Shown piece after piece: positions 34,398 to 43,495 of a DNA stretch of 64,000 bases. Source of the stretch: Aneurinibacillus sp. Ricciae_BoGa-3 (GTDB taxonomy: Bacteria; Bacillota; Bacilli; Aneurinibacillales; Aneurinibacillaceae); assembly GCF_028421645.1 (NCBI RefSeq), contig NZ_CP116888.1, positions 657,711 to 721,710 of the forward strand, given 5' to 3'. The translations under genes and the position numbers were made by a program. Positions within the stretch are counted from its first letter, which is position 1. Each line of letters starts with the position of its first letter. The notes beneath the pieces were generated by a model. The model made no database searches, was not told where the DNA came from, and saw only the letters and a program-made list of their open reading frames with translations.

Positions 34398-35576
34398 TTG
34401 GATAACAACGATTTTGTAAAACAAGCTTTAGGTTCAAAATTTTATCAGGAAAAATTAGCGCATATAAATACGAATGATTGGAATCAGATTCCATTTACCA
34501 CAAAAGAAGATTTGCGAAACGCAGATGTAATAGACTTAATGGGAGCGGATTTTAATCATATAAGTACTTATCATGAAACAAGTGGTACGACAGGGACACC
34601 GACAGCTAGTTGGTTTAGTCGCAATGATATTGAAAGGCAAATTCAACTTTTAACAGAGTCAGAACTTCACTTGACAAACCAGGACATGGTACTAAATCGC
34701 CTTCCCTTTGCAATAGCTCTACCTGCTTTTCTTCTGTATTGGGCATGTCAACGTATGGAATCTGGACATGTTGCGGTAGAAAAAGGCAGTTCCATAACCC
34801 CTTATCCACGGGTTTCTGAGGTAATAAAACGAATTGAACCGACTATTTTCGCTATGTCTCCATCCGAAGCGAAAATGCTGTACAAATCTGTTACAAAGTT
34901 AGGTGTAAACGTGCCATTACCGAAGTTACGTGCGTTATTAGTGTGTGGGGAATTGTTAACCCCTGCTAGGAGAAACTTTCTACAGAACCTTTGGGACGCA
35001 CCTGTCACATCTTTGCTTGGTAGTACCGAAACGGGCATCTTGTATACGACATGTAAAGAAGGTCATTTTCACTTGAACCGACCTGATATTAAAATTGAGG
35101 TCGTAGATGAAGCAGGAAATCTTTTAGGGAAAAATCAAAAAGGTTATTGTGTCGTTTCTACGATGCGTGAAGGCATGCCGCTTTTACGTTATGCAAACAA
35201 CGATATTGTTGAAATCAAGGAAGCCTTTACATGTCGTTGCGGGAGTGAACATCCTATTCTGATACACTATGGTCGTAGTGAAGACCGCATCTCCTACCAT
35301 CATAAAACCTTTGACATGTACACTTTACAAGAGGCTGTATATAGTTTGTCGGAAGTGCCGATGTTGTGGAAGTTCCATTCATATTGTGGAAAACGAATAG
35401 CTTTTGAATATCAGCCCTACGATGGGAGGGATTACTCCAAACAAATGGAACAGGAGCTTAATAACTTACTTGGTATTCCAATCATGGCTTCATTAGCTGA
35501 ATTTATCTCAGATGAAACCTTAACGGTTAAACCAAATAACACGCTTAAATTTAAACTTATCGACAAACATAAGTAA
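34398..35576 (+). CDS. Phenylacetate-CoA ligase-like adenylating enzyme
   Basis: The roughly 392-residue protein belongs to the ANL superfamily, PaaK/F390-synthetase branch: ETSGTTGTPTASWFSRNDI (ATP motif), LLVCGELLTPARR, LLGSTETGILY, LRYANNDIVEI and a cysteine pair FTCRCGSEHP before GRSEDRI, as in PaaK. It would adenylate an aryl or other carboxylic acid; substrate unknown. The start is taken as TTG 34398, 8 bases after AAAGGGG; ATG 34380 and earlier codons lack such a site. No CoA-pathway neighbours are present, so it may adenylate a protein or small molecule of another route. Confidence 0.82.
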   Translation: MDNNDFVKQALGSKFYQEKLAHINTNDWNQIPFTTKEDLRNADVIDLMGADFNHISTYHETSGTTGTPTASWFSRNDIERQIQLLTESELHLTNQDMVLNRLPFAIALPAFLLYWACQRMESGHVAVEKGSSITPYPRVSEVIKRIEPTIFAMSPSEAKMLYKSVTKLGVNVPLPKLRALLVCGELLTPARRNFLQNLWDAPVTSLLGSTETGILYTTCKEGHFHLNRPDIKIEVVDEAGNLLGKNQKGYCVVSTMREGMPLLRYANNDIVEIKEAFTCRCGSEHPILIHYGRSEDRISYHHKTFDMYTLQEAVYSLSEVPMLWKFHSYCGKRIAFEYQPYDGRDYSKQMEQELNNLLGIPIMASLAEFISDETLTVKPNNTLKFKLIDKHK

Positions 35577-35708
35577 ATAACTAGAAAGCATGGGTCAAAA
35601 GAACTGCTCATGTTTTCGTACATAGTTAGTAAGAGGTATGAATAAGTCTTAAGTGGTTTGAAACAAAACAGGAAGAAATATAAACACAAATGGTGTTTAA
35701 ACAGGTAC

Positions 35709-35966
35709 TTATTTAATCATCTCCCTCAGTTGATAAAGCCGTAAAAGTTCTTGTTTCAAATACTCCTCGTTTTTCTCATTCTCTTTATCAATGAGATTCA
35801 TTAACTCTTTCACATCGTTTGTCGTATCAGGGTCATCTTTAACTTCTTTTTCTTTCTGAATGGTGTTTAACCGTTCCTCCATTTTCGATAGACCCGAATT
35901 TAGTGCATAGAGAAGCGTATCCTTATAGGTATTCGGGATGACGATATTATTTTTCTCGTAATTCAA
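35709..35966 (-). CDS. Small coiled-coil hypothetical protein
   Basis: The product of 85 residues is a charged helix (KMEERLNTIQKEKEVKDD ... ENEKNEEYLKQELLRLYQL). TTG 35966 is preferred because AAGGAG lies about 12 and GGAG about 9 bases upstream; the frame is open further to 36035 without a good site. No family recognised. Confidence 0.6.
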   Translation of the reverse strand: MNYEKNNIVIPNTYKDTLLYALNSGLSKMEERLNTIQKEKEVKDDPDTTNDVKELMNLIDKENEKNEEYLKQELLRLYQLREMIK

Positions 35967-36071
35967 TATCCTTCTCTCCTTTTCTTCATGTTTAACTTCA
36001 GTAAATCTTACAGCAAATTGGTTTATATAGAGCATTGAGATAGAATAACAAGAGAATGTTTCTTATTATAC

Positions 36072-36104
36072 AAAAAAGAAGATACACGTTAAGCGCATAT
36101 CTTC
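36072..36104 (-). terminator. Terminator of the GNAT gene
   Basis: On the minus strand GAAGATA(T)GCGCTTAACGTGTATCTTC-type hairpin with arms GAAGATA/TATCTTC, followed by six T. Confidence 0.8.
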
Positions 36105-36117
36105 CTCTTATGGCTGA

Positions 36118-36576
36118 TTAAGATGCTATGACCTCCGCTGAGTGACAAAATTTATACCACCAGTCACCGTCTTGACATTCAAATCCTTGATACTCCCAAA
36201 ATACGTAGGAATCATCCGTCGCATAAACCATCATGTCGAGTGTTGAGAACCTATTTTTTAACCAGTTTACGCACGCTTTTCCGAAGCCTCTTTGTTGATA
36301 GCTTTCAAAAATCTCGAAATAGGGGATATACAAATAGTTCTTGTTTTCGAGACTTAGAAACTCGTTATCATCCACATCATCAAAAAAGTCAGATGCCACA
36401 ATACCCATCAACGCATAACCGATTAACGTATTCTCTTCATAAAACCAGGCAATCCGAAAACGAGAGTACCTCATGTATTCGTATTTAACGAAACTATTGA
36501 TATACATGGTTTCCTCTTTATATGCTAGTAATTGCTCTTTTCCTTGGATAAAGGATTGTTCTTTGACTGAAATCAT
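36118..36576 (-). CDS. GNAT-family N-acetyltransferase
   Basis: The 152-residue protein has a GNAT layout: variable N terminus, a strand LIGYALMGIV, then YLYIPYFEIFESYQQRGFGKACVNWL, in which QQRGFGKA is the acetyl-CoA pyrophosphate loop, and the end DDSYVFWEYQGFECQDG. Substrate unknown. AGGAAAGGTG precedes the ATG. Single gene with its own terminator. Confidence 0.8.
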   Translation of the reverse strand: MISVKEQSFIQGKEQLLAYKEETMYINSFVKYEYMRYSRFRIAWFYEENTLIGYALMGIVASDFFDDVDDNEFLSLENKNYLYIPYFEIFESYQQRGFGKACVNWLKNRFSTLDMMVYATDDSYVFWEYQGFECQDGDWWYKFCHSAEVIAS

Positions 36577-36781
36577 AGACTATCACCTTTCCTATATAAA
36601 ATGGATTAATAGAAAAATGCCTGTTAAAAATGATTCATAAATCTACAAGTTTTTGTTGTTTGTTCTATCTTATGCAAGGAGTGAATGCGCGATTATATCT
36701 GATAGAGGGATGACGTATCATACATAAGAGCAAAAAAATCAGGTAATCAGAAGATTGATTGAAAACAGGGAGGCGATTTTT

Positions 36782-37045
36782 ATGAAAAAGTGCAGAACGG
36801 TAAAAGGTTTGGTAAAGGCGATTACAAAAGGTGAATTTGCAGTGTTGAAAGTTTGGGATATTATGCCCAATGGGTTCGACCAGGAAGGAGCCTATCTGAA
36901 TATGGGTGAAGGAAGATATGTGTATGTAAGGAAAGAAAACTGGAACATTATCCGAAATTATGTGGTGAACCAGGAAGAATTGTACTGTAAGAATTTGATG
37001 AAGTATAAAGGCTATTACCGAGATAAAATAAAAGTATCAGCGTAA
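36782..37045 (+). CDS. Small basic hypothetical protein
   Basis: An 87-residue basic protein with many tyrosines and lysines in the C-terminal half. ATG 36782 is 8 bases after GGGAGG; an in-frame upstream start at 36755 is not supported. Terminated by a strong hairpin. No family recognised. Confidence 0.65.
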   Translation: MKKCRTVKGLVKAITKGEFAVLKVWDIMPNGFDQEGAYLNMGEGRYVYVRKENWNIIRNYVVNQEELYCKNLMKYKGYYRDKIKVSA

Positions 37046-37051
37046 AAAATT

Positions 37052-37076
37052 AAGCTCTCCGCAGGAGGGCTTTTTT
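37052..37076 (+). terminator. Terminator of the 36782 gene
   Basis: AGCTCTCC-GC-AGGAGGGCT followed by TTTTT. Confidence 0.85.
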
Positions 37077-37130
37077 CGTTACGATTAATAAAAAGGAAAG
37101 AGTGCATATGTCACTTTCCTCCCCAAACTT

Positions 37131-37382
37131 TTATTTGTTTTCTTGCTTCTTTTTAACAAACCTTCTGAAATCCTTAAACAGATTGTAGCCAATTAAGGCG
37201 ACTGATACATACCTGCCAATTTTTTCATACACCATATTTCCGCTAAGAAGAGAAACATTTACAGCACCGTAATAAATTAGTAAAATCGGTATGAAATTTC
37301 TGTAAAAATGTTTTGACTTTGCTACTTTTCTTACCTTTCGAACGGTATTTACTACATAATAAACAAGACCCATTGAAACCAT
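37131..37382 (-). CDS. Small membrane protein
   Basis: The 83-residue product is basic with one or two hydrophobic stretches (FIPILLIYYGAVNVSLL and IGRYVSVALIGYNLF). AGGAGGAATG precedes the ATG by about 8 bases. Unknown function. Confidence 0.65.
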   Translation of the reverse strand: MVSMGLVYYVVNTVRKVRKVAKSKHFYRNFIPILLIYYGAVNVSLLSGNMVYEKIGRYVSVALIGYNLFKDFRRFVKKKQENK

Positions 37383-37635
37383 TTGTACATTCCTCCTGAG
37401 AGAATAGGTTTTATCCTTTTAATCTATTTGTTTTGGTAAAAACACCTGTTTGTTTTGTAAAAGGATGCTATTATTGTACGCAACAAATGCTTTATTATAA
37501 GAGTGGGTAGTGAACAATGCGAGACAAAATACATATCTAAAAGAAGTTAGATTTCGAAATATATCGAAGAGGTTCCTGAACAATACGAATCAAATGTGTC
37601 TTTGACCAATATTATGCAGAACGGAGGTTTTTGAA

Positions 37636-37797
37636 GTGGATATTCATGAGTTTTTAAAAGGGTTTATGGGATTAACTGATGATAATAAAAGAAATATGAT
37701 GACTGAAATTTTCGGCATGATGAATGTATTAGATAAAAATAACTTGATAATAAGAACGTTAGAAGAATATCAAAAGAAACAAGCCCAAATTTTCTGA
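37636..37797 (+). CDS. Small helical protein of 53 residues
   Basis: GTG 37636 follows GGAGG by 8 bases and opens MDIHEFLKGFMGLTDDNKRN..., an amphipathic helical protein rich in methionine. The strong ribosome binding site supports it. No family recognised. A 16-codon frame with GAGGTG upstream follows at 37822 but is too short to call. Confidence 0.6.
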   Translation: MDIHEFLKGFMGLTDDNKRNMMTEIFGMMNVLDKNNLIIRTLEEYQKKQAQIF

Positions 37798-37936
37798 CAT
37801 TTTAGAGCGAGGTGATTTTTGATGGATTTTCCCCTCAATTCTACACTGAAAGTTAAATACATTTTTTTATAATTGCAGTAAAATATGGTTAGACTACTGC
37901 TTACGCAAAAGATGGATGGAAAGGGTGGATGTGTCT

Positions 37937-38965
37937 ATGCACAACTTTCAATGCCATATGGGATGGATACATGAGGGTAAAGTGGTCATGGTCTTTGCTA
38001 TTGTTGAACTCTCACCGCAACGAAAAGGTGTAGTAGCCGTCGCCTATCAGGATACATCCGTTCAAAAGGCATTAGGGTATGGAATCCTAACAATTCTGCA
38101 GAAATTGGTTGCTTCTATTAAAGAAAAAACCTCTTTAGTCTGGTCATTTCCCGCTTATTCCGCTACCTCTTTATGGTTAGGAGAAATCTTTACCCAAAAA
38201 ATGGAACATATATTGTCTTCCTTTTCTTTTGTGACTCACCAGGAGAAACAGTCCGACCATACGATGGAGAAGGCAGAAATATGGAGTCGAAGTGAACTAA
38301 TCAGGCAAAACGGTTGGGTAACAGATAAAATAGCCGCCGCTCCGCTAGATAATTTAGAAGAAAAAAGCGTGGAAAAACTGAAGGATGATGTTTCTCCACT
38401 TGAACGTACCCAATCCGCCATCCTTTTCGCCTTGCCTGAACGATATGTAGCCTTGGATTTAGAAACCACAGGTAAACACCCCTCATTTGCCCGTATCATC
38501 GAAGTGGGTGCGGTAAAAGTTGATAAGGGGAAAGTGTCAACCTTTCATACGTTCGTAAATCCTCAAATGAAAATCCCAAAAGCCGTTAGGTGTCTTACTG
38601 GAATTGAGCAACATGATGTAGACCAAGCTCCGCCACCGTGGACAGCCATTCGACGGCTCTATCGGTTCATCGGTGAAATCCCGCTCATAGTAGGACACAA
38701 TGTTTCATACGATTTAAAGGTTCTTGGTTACCACTGTAAGCGATTTAACATTCCTGTATGGAAAGGGGAAGCCTTTTGCACCTACCGACATGCCAAAAAG
38801 GTGTTGCCTACATTAGAGAGTATGACATTAAGTTCGGTTTGCCAAGCTCTCCATATCCAAAATGCAAACGAACACTCGGCATTGTCAGACGCAGATGCAT
38901 CCAGACTGATTTTTGAAAAGTTTTTTGGTAAGGAAGAACATATCGATATTTTTGCTTCAAATTAA
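37937..38965 (+). CDS. DnaQ-like DEDDh 3'-5' exonuclease with novel N-terminal extension
   Basis: The C-terminal 170 residues form a DEDDh exonuclease: ALDLETTG (D, E), VGHNVSYDLK (D) and EHSALSDADASRLI (H, D). It resembles the PolC/DnaQ proofreading domain and RNase T-like nucleases acting on DNA or RNA ends. The first 170 residues are unrecognised, with no metal or membrane motifs. AAAGGGTGG lies about 8 bases before ATG 37937, which I prefer over ATG 37916. Single-gene unit. Confidence 0.85.
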   Translation: MHNFQCHMGWIHEGKVVMVFAIVELSPQRKGVVAVAYQDTSVQKALGYGILTILQKLVASIKEKTSLVWSFPAYSATSLWLGEIFTQKMEHILSSFSFVTHQEKQSDHTMEKAEIWSRSELIRQNGWVTDKIAAAPLDNLEEKSVEKLKDDVSPLERTQSAILFALPERYVALDLETTGKHPSFARIIEVGAVKVDKGKVSTFHTFVNPQMKIPKAVRCLTGIEQHDVDQAPPPWTAIRRLYRFIGEIPLIVGHNVSYDLKVLGYHCKRFNIPVWKGEAFCTYRHAKKVLPTLESMTLSSVCQALHIQNANEHSALSDADASRLIFEKFFGKEEHIDIFASN

Positions 38966-38994
38966 AACCTGTTACATCAAGAAAGTACAGGTTT
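38964..38994. terminator. Hairpin between convergent genes
   Basis: AAACCTGT and ACAGGTTT pair around a loop that contains the stop of the minus-strand gene; modest T runs lie on the minus side. Confidence 0.55.
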
Positions 38995-39369
38995 CGTACC
39001 CTGGATAAACGCTTTAATGGTATCTTCGCAATCGTGGTGTAACATAATGTTGTTGAAACGATGCTTATACATAATACCCTTTAAGGATGATTGGACTATC
39101 CTAGCACTTTCCTCTTGTTTTTCTTCCACGATTTTTCCGTTTAATTCACGTAACCGCATACGAATGTTTCGGAGTTCTTTTTCTATATCAAGTTCAATTT
39201 GATTAAGCACTTCCACATAAGCTTTACCCAAGCGGGAGGGTGTCTTTGCTATGGTTTCACGGTCTCCTGGTAATACTCGGAGAACTAACGTGTATACGAC
39301 ATGATATTTGATTAATGATGCAAATTCTTCATATTCAGGCGGAAACATCATAGACTTCATCCGACTCAC
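38977..39369 (-). CDS. Hypothetical helical protein
   Basis: A 130-residue charged helical protein; KLNQIELDIEKELRNIRMRL-like stretch in the middle suggests a coiled coil. GAAAGTGAG lies upstream of the GTG start at 39369; ATG 39360 is an alternative. No family recognised. Confidence 0.65.
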   Translation of the reverse strand: MSRMKSMMFPPEYEEFASLIKYHVVYTLVLRVLPGDRETIAKTPSRLGKAYVEVLNQIELDIEKELRNIRMRLRELNGKIVEEKQEESARIVQSSLKGIMYKHRFNNIMLHHDCEDTIKAFIQGTKPVLS

Positions 39370-39567
39370 TCACTTTCAATTAAAAGAGAGAACGTTGGTT
39401 CGATTATACCGCAATCTCAATAAAATCGGAAATCCCCGAATCCTAAACGCAAAAAACATTTATAATGGGTATAGTAAAGTTAGCGTATCAAATCAAACAA
39501 AGTTGCCAACAGTGTCTTTTTTTGATAACGTCATTTATAAAATCATTTTTGAAAAGGATGAATTAGT

Positions 39568-39720
39568 ATGAAACCTCAGTATGACAAAGAAAGTGTATTA
39601 AGACTGCATGCCATTCATTATGCAAAAAAGATATTACATAGATATAACGATACACAAATTGCAAGGATTACACGGCTATCGGAAGAAGAAGTAAGTGAAT
39701 TACGAAACAAAGTTCAATAA
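39568..39720 (+). CDS. Small HTH-like protein of 50 residues
   Basis: MKPQYDKESVLRLHAIHYA... ends with YNDTQIARITRLSEEEVSELRNKVQ, which reads as a sigma-70 region 4 or Rpn-tail type helix-turn-helix (compare VAKRTNLTVDEVRKLRK at the end of the Rpn protein at 54874). AAAAGGATG lies about 8 bases before the ATG and a perfect terminator follows. It may be a small DNA-binding protein or a shed tail of an Rpn gene. Confidence 0.6.
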   Translation: MKPQYDKESVLRLHAIHYAKKILHRYNDTQIARITRLSEEEVSELRNKVQ

Positions 39721-39750
39721 GACACCAAGAAAAGTCCATACCATTAAAGT

Positions 39751-39786
39751 AAAGTACATCATACCTCCAATGATGTACTTTTTTTG
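39751..39786 (+). terminator. Terminator of the 39568 gene
   Basis: AAAGTACATCAT and ATGATGTACTTT form a 12-bp stem followed by T run. Confidence 0.9.
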
Positions 39787-39892
39787 TTTATGCGAAATGC
39801 TTGTGTTTTATATTTAGAAGCCGAAATTACTATAATATCAGCAAATCGATAAAATAGGCGTTCTGTATGGAACCATTTAGGAGGCAAACGAA

Positions 39893-40639
39893 GTGAAAGA
39901 CAAAAGTTTAGAAAAACAAGGGATTCATGTATCTCTCACTACAAAAGGAAACGTTGTTAAAGGCGAGTACTATCGTTTCACGCATCCTTATTCAGAAGAG
40001 GAGAAAGCGTTACAGAAAGCAACCCTGGAACCTTTTCAAAAGGCAACCAAAGAAAAACTGGAAGCGGATTTACTCTTGCATCACCAAAATTTTGATTCGA
40101 TAGGTGACCAGGTGTTAGAAACCATGTATCTATTGATGGAAGAGAAGAAACGAATGGAAATCATAGAGATTGAACTGCTTACCTTGAAGCGGATAGAAGA
40201 AGCCAAGCAGTTCATTGAAAAGAATCAAGGCATATTTAATCAGGTGATAAAAACAGAAGAAGATGGTGGAGAAATTATTAATGTCTCCCTTCAAAACAAG
40301 GTGTATAAATTATTGATGCGTATAGTGAAGCCATCCTACATAAAGAACCATGTTATTTATTTTAGCCTTGGCTTGAATGAGGATATCTTCCGAGGTAAAG
40401 CGTACGGATATAATATTGAACGGATAGAAAATACTTCTTATAGCGAATACGAGCAGGTAGAAACCTATATTAACAATAAAATAAAGAAGTATGGGTATCT
40501 GTTTGAATTAGATGATGCTATGTTAAAAGAGCATCAAGAAAATTTTCATATTCCTGTACGGTTCATAAAAGATTTAGGTCTTCAACTCTTTGATGACAAA
40601 GAAGCGTTGAAAATGCAGAAAAAAAGTGTAGTAAATTAA
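39893..40639 (+). CDS. Hypothetical protein, 248 residues
   Basis: A charged, largely helical soluble protein; no motif recognised. AGGAGG lies about 9 bases before the GTG start. It is a single-gene unit with a strong terminator between it and the convergent gene at 40694. Confidence 0.7.
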   Translation: MKDKSLEKQGIHVSLTTKGNVVKGEYYRFTHPYSEEEKALQKATLEPFQKATKEKLEADLLLHHQNFDSIGDQVLETMYLLMEEKKRMEIIEIELLTLKRIEEAKQFIEKNQGIFNQVIKTEEDGGEIINVSLQNKVYKLLMRIVKPSYIKNHVIYFSLGLNEDIFRGKAYGYNIERIENTSYSEYEQVETYINNKIKKYGYLFELDDAMLKEHQENFHIPVRFIKDLGLQLFDDKEALKMQKKSVVN

Positions 40640-40651
40640 TGATTATGTAGA

Positions 40652-40682
40652 GAGCCATTCAATTCATTGAGTGGCTTTTTGT
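40652..40682. terminator. Terminator between convergent genes
   Basis: GCCATTCAA-TTCA-TTGAGTGGC followed by TTTTTG on the plus strand. Confidence 0.8.
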
Positions 40683-40693
40683 TATGTCATTGG

Positions 40694-41002
40694 CTATATC
40701 CAGCATTTATCATGCCAATTATGTTGGCCGATATAAAAAGGATTTTCCGTAATTTTTTTCTGATTAAAATCGTAATGGTCTTGAAGCCATTTTTCCCCCA
40801 AAGCAAATAAAGCTTCCATGTTGTTTTCAGAACGGGCTTCTAGCGTGCATAAACCCGTTGTACTTCGTTCATACAGTTGCAGGGTATAAAACCCCATCAT
40901 TCTGCTTACATAGCAATAAACCCGCTCATTTACCCGCTGATAGACATGAAAGGTTGGGGAAAAGAACCAACCCTCTTGTTGGGATAAACCAAAAAGAAAC
41001 AT
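40694..41002 (-). CDS. Hypothetical protein
   Basis: A 102-residue aromatic-rich soluble protein ending HNWHDKCWI. The ribosome binding site is weak (AAGGCGGG, about 9 bases). No family recognised. Confidence 0.55.
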   Translation of the reverse strand: MFLFGLSQQEGWFFSPTFHVYQRVNERVYCYVSRMMGFYTLQLYERSTTGLCTLEARSENNMEALFALGEKWLQDHYDFNQKKITENPFYIGQHNWHDKCWI

Positions 41003-41175
41003 CGTATGACCCGCCTTTTTGTTTTTCTTCTCTCAACTGTACTCGTTTTGCCTCTATCATTTCAACCCAATTTTTTTGAAACTAAAAGAGAACTTGATTG
41101 GTTCAAATCTATTGAATAAAGCGAAATCACTCAAACTACGATAACAACAACAGCCATTAAAGGAGGAACAATAAA

Positions 41176-41748
41176 ATGAGTAAAACAACTAAAACTATTG
41201 TATCAAAAGTTGTTACGTCCCTTGTAATTATTTCAATTGCATCCTCATTAACAGCATGTGGCAATGCCAATGAACAGAAGCCCATTCCCACAAAAAGTGT
41301 CGCTCAACAATTAAAAGAAAATTCTTCTTTTAAGCATACGTCATCGGAGATGACATCAAAACAAGAGGAAGAGACAAAACAATATGAGGGAAAAATCATG
41401 GTGATTTATTCAAAACTGAAAAGTAATGTCAATTTAGAAAATGAAATAGTACAAGGAAATCATAACCTTCATACAGAGAAGGTTTTTATTTCTCAAATGA
41501 ATATCATGAAGCAATGTCAGCAAGACCTTTCAAAACTCCATCCACCTGAAAATGATAAACAAATACACCAAACACTTATGGCAGGCGTTAATCATCTCGT
41601 AAAAGCAAATCAATATTTAAATGAAGCCATACAACCTAATGTATCTGATAAACAAATGTACGACCTGTTTTATAACAGTGATGAAGAATTTTCGAGAGGT
41701 CGAGATTCGTTATCTGAATTTGAATACCTAACACGAAACATGCAATAG
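41176..41748 (+). CDS. Lipoprotein of unknown function
   Basis: The 190-residue product starts with a lipoprotein signal peptide: basic KTTKTIVSK, a hydrophobic core and the lipobox LTAC, after which a lysine/glutamate-rich helical domain follows. It should be anchored to the outer face of the membrane by lipidated cysteine 28 or so. AAAGGAGG precedes the ATG by about 9 bases. No family is recognised; a helical bundle ending with EEFSRGRDSLSEFEYL. Confidence 0.8.
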   Translation: MSKTTKTIVSKVVTSLVIISIASSLTACGNANEQKPIPTKSVAQQLKENSSFKHTSSEMTSKQEEETKQYEGKIMVIYSKLKSNVNLENEIVQGNHNLHTEKVFISQMNIMKQCQQDLSKLHPPENDKQIHQTLMAGVNHLVKANQYLNEAIQPNVSDKQMYDLFYNSDEEFSRGRDSLSEFEYLTRNMQ

Positions 41749-41881
41749 TAACACTTTATCCATAGAGAAGAGAAACAGCTTGTTATCGAATAATAGCAAG
41801 CGTCGTAAACTAATATATACAAACATAAAAAACAGGCGTCAAAATTCCGTTGACTAACAACAAAAGGAGAGAGGATTCATC

Positions 41882-42217
41882 ATGACTACAGATATTTCAA
41901 AAGAAAAGGTACAAGTTAATCTAACAAATGTGATTGTAAAAACGCTTGAACTTTCTACCGCACACGTATCAGAAGCAACAACTAAATGGATTGATGCAAG
42001 CATTCATGATTCCTCTGTGTTGGTTGTTTACGATAAGTCAGAATTTGGATGGTTTATAAAGGTTCCGAATTTCTCTATTGAACAAACGCAGGAACTGAAT
42101 CTTGTTCCCAAAGACCTGCTTGGTATCCTCAAAATGGCTTACGATAACGACTGTCAATGGGTCATGTTCGATTACATTGCCAATGAAATAGAGGGCTTGC
42201 CCGTATATAAAAATTAA
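41882..42217 (+). CDS. DUF5983-like protein
   Basis: The 111-residue protein has the outline of DUF5983: LELSTAHVSEATTKWID, a GWFIKVPNF strand, LPKDLLGILKMAYDNDCQWVMFD and the end GLPVYKN. The family occurs on phages and plasmids and has no known function. AAAGGAGAGAGG precedes the ATG. It is followed 32 bases later by another small gene. Confidence 0.65.
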   Translation: MTTDISKEKVQVNLTNVIVKTLELSTAHVSEATTKWIDASIHDSSVLVVYDKSEFGWFIKVPNFSIEQTQELNLVPKDLLGILKMAYDNDCQWVMFDYIANEIEGLPVYKN

Positions 42218-42249
42218 TCATCAACAACTATAGGGAGGAACGATATTGC

Positions 42250-42441
42250 ATGTTTGTAACAACTGGTCAATATAAAGACATCACAAAAGTTTTTCAATCG
42301 GTCAACAGGGACGATTGTTCTGTAATTGCAGAAGGTGGGAGCGATAATGGTAAAACCTTTAGCGGCTCATTCTTGGTGAAAATAAAGCGAAAAGGGGTTT
42401 ATCGTTTTGAAGACGGGAACCTATTAAAAAAGGTCAGGTAA
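42250..42441 (+). CDS. Small hypothetical protein
   Basis: A 63-residue beta-rich basic protein. GGGAGG lies 11 bases before the ATG. Second gene of the 41882 unit, closed by a strong terminator. No family recognised. Confidence 0.6.
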   Translation: MFVTTGQYKDITKVFQSVNRDDCSVIAEGGSDNGKTFSGSFLVKIKRKGVYRFEDGNLLKKVR

Positions 42442-42459
42442 TAAAAAAGCTGTGAAAGA

Positions 42460-42490
42460 AAACATCCCTACTTATTTAGGGATGTTTTTT
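42460..42490 (+). terminator. Terminator of the 41882-42441 unit
   Basis: AACATCCCTA and TAGGGATGTT pair around CTTATT, followed by TTTTTT. Confidence 0.9.
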
Positions 42491-42566
42491 TATTTATGTT
42501 GAGCAGGATTTACCATGCTATAATAAGTTGGCGACAATTTCCATTGTATTGATAGGGGGATAAAGC

Positions 42567-43265
42567 TTGGGAAACTGGTTAGGTATATATATTATTATTT
42601 TTGTATGCGTATTAGGACTTTTGAGAAATTTTAATAAGTATAAAGATATTACAAAAAAGAACGAATTTACTACTCAATTTCTAAGTGCTTACCGAGAATT
42701 TTGTAGCGATTTGGCTAAAAACTGTGTTCAGATTGATAAATACGAATGGTTAAAGATAAATTCAGTAAAGATACAAAAGATGATGGGCAAATATGGGATT
42801 GCTGATACTTACCAACCAGCAGGAGTAACCTATCTTCTTCGAGATTATGCGATTATTCTCAACGGGATTTCAGAGGTATATGAATTATCAAGAAGAATGT
42901 ACCAAGGAATTGGGTCACCGCTGGATTTTGAAATTAGTATGTTTCAGGAATCAGCCCGAATGATAGATGATTCTTTGCTTATGTACTACGGGGTACTTAA
43001 AAATGATTCGGAAGACAAGTTGAAAGAACTAATAAATCCTTTTATTTGGTTACGTGATGGTGTAAGAGGCATTGTTACTTTCCCTATATATTTACTTTAT
43101 TGGTCAGGATTAATGCAATACGCAACCTATAATAAAGTCAATAATAATTTCGTTGTTAAATTTATTTCATTAATTTTTTCAGTTCTTGGCGTTGTAAGTT
43201 CTGTCGTAACCGTTGTAACAGGATATACTCCGTTTATAACTATCCTAAATGGCTTCATTAAATAA
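42567..43265 (+). CDS. Membrane protein of unknown function
   Basis: The 232-residue product has an N-terminal hydrophobic segment (GIYIIIFVCVLGLL) and two more near the C terminus (GIVTFPIYLLYWSGLM and FISLIFSVLGVVSSVVTVV) flanking a soluble helical middle of about 130 residues. TTG start with AGGGGGATAAAGC upstream. No family recognised. Confidence 0.7.
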   Translation: MGNWLGIYIIIFVCVLGLLRNFNKYKDITKKNEFTTQFLSAYREFCSDLAKNCVQIDKYEWLKINSVKIQKMMGKYGIADTYQPAGVTYLLRDYAIILNGISEVYELSRRMYQGIGSPLDFEISMFQESARMIDDSLLMYYGVLKNDSEDKLKELINPFIWLRDGVRGIVTFPIYLLYWSGLMQYATYNKVNNNFVVKFISLIFSVLGVVSSVVTVVTGYTPFITILNGFIK

Positions 43266-43307
43266 TCCAAACGTTATCGAAGATTTAAATATTAGGTTAA
43301 GTATCTT

Positions 43308-43336
43308 GAACCATCCCTTAAAATGGATGGTTTTTA
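43308..43336 (+). terminator. Terminator of the 42567 gene
   Basis: AACCATCC-CTTAAAAT-GGATGGTT followed by TTTAATTTT. Confidence 0.8.
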
Positions 43337-43495
43337 ATTTTAAATGGACTATTGTCATCGGTATAATAAGAGATTTTATAAAAATAAACCGCAAAAAGTT
43401 CTTTTCTTATAGGATTGATTCAAAGGCATAAGATATTACATACGACGTAGATAACAAAGGCACATTTATTTGTATATTTGAAAGGGGAAACAATC

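Noticed and set aside
37822..37872. A 16-codon frame with GAGGTG upstream
   Set aside because: Too short to separate from chance; left as a note.
39308..39571. An 87-codon plus-strand frame before the 39568 gene
   Set aside because: It overlaps the start of the minus-strand gene at 39369, lacks a ribosome binding site and shows no recognisable sequence.
43249..43431. A 60-codon plus-strand frame overlapping the end of the 42567 gene
   Set aside because: A strong terminator (43308-43336) lies inside it, there is no ribosome binding site and the composition is not coding-like.
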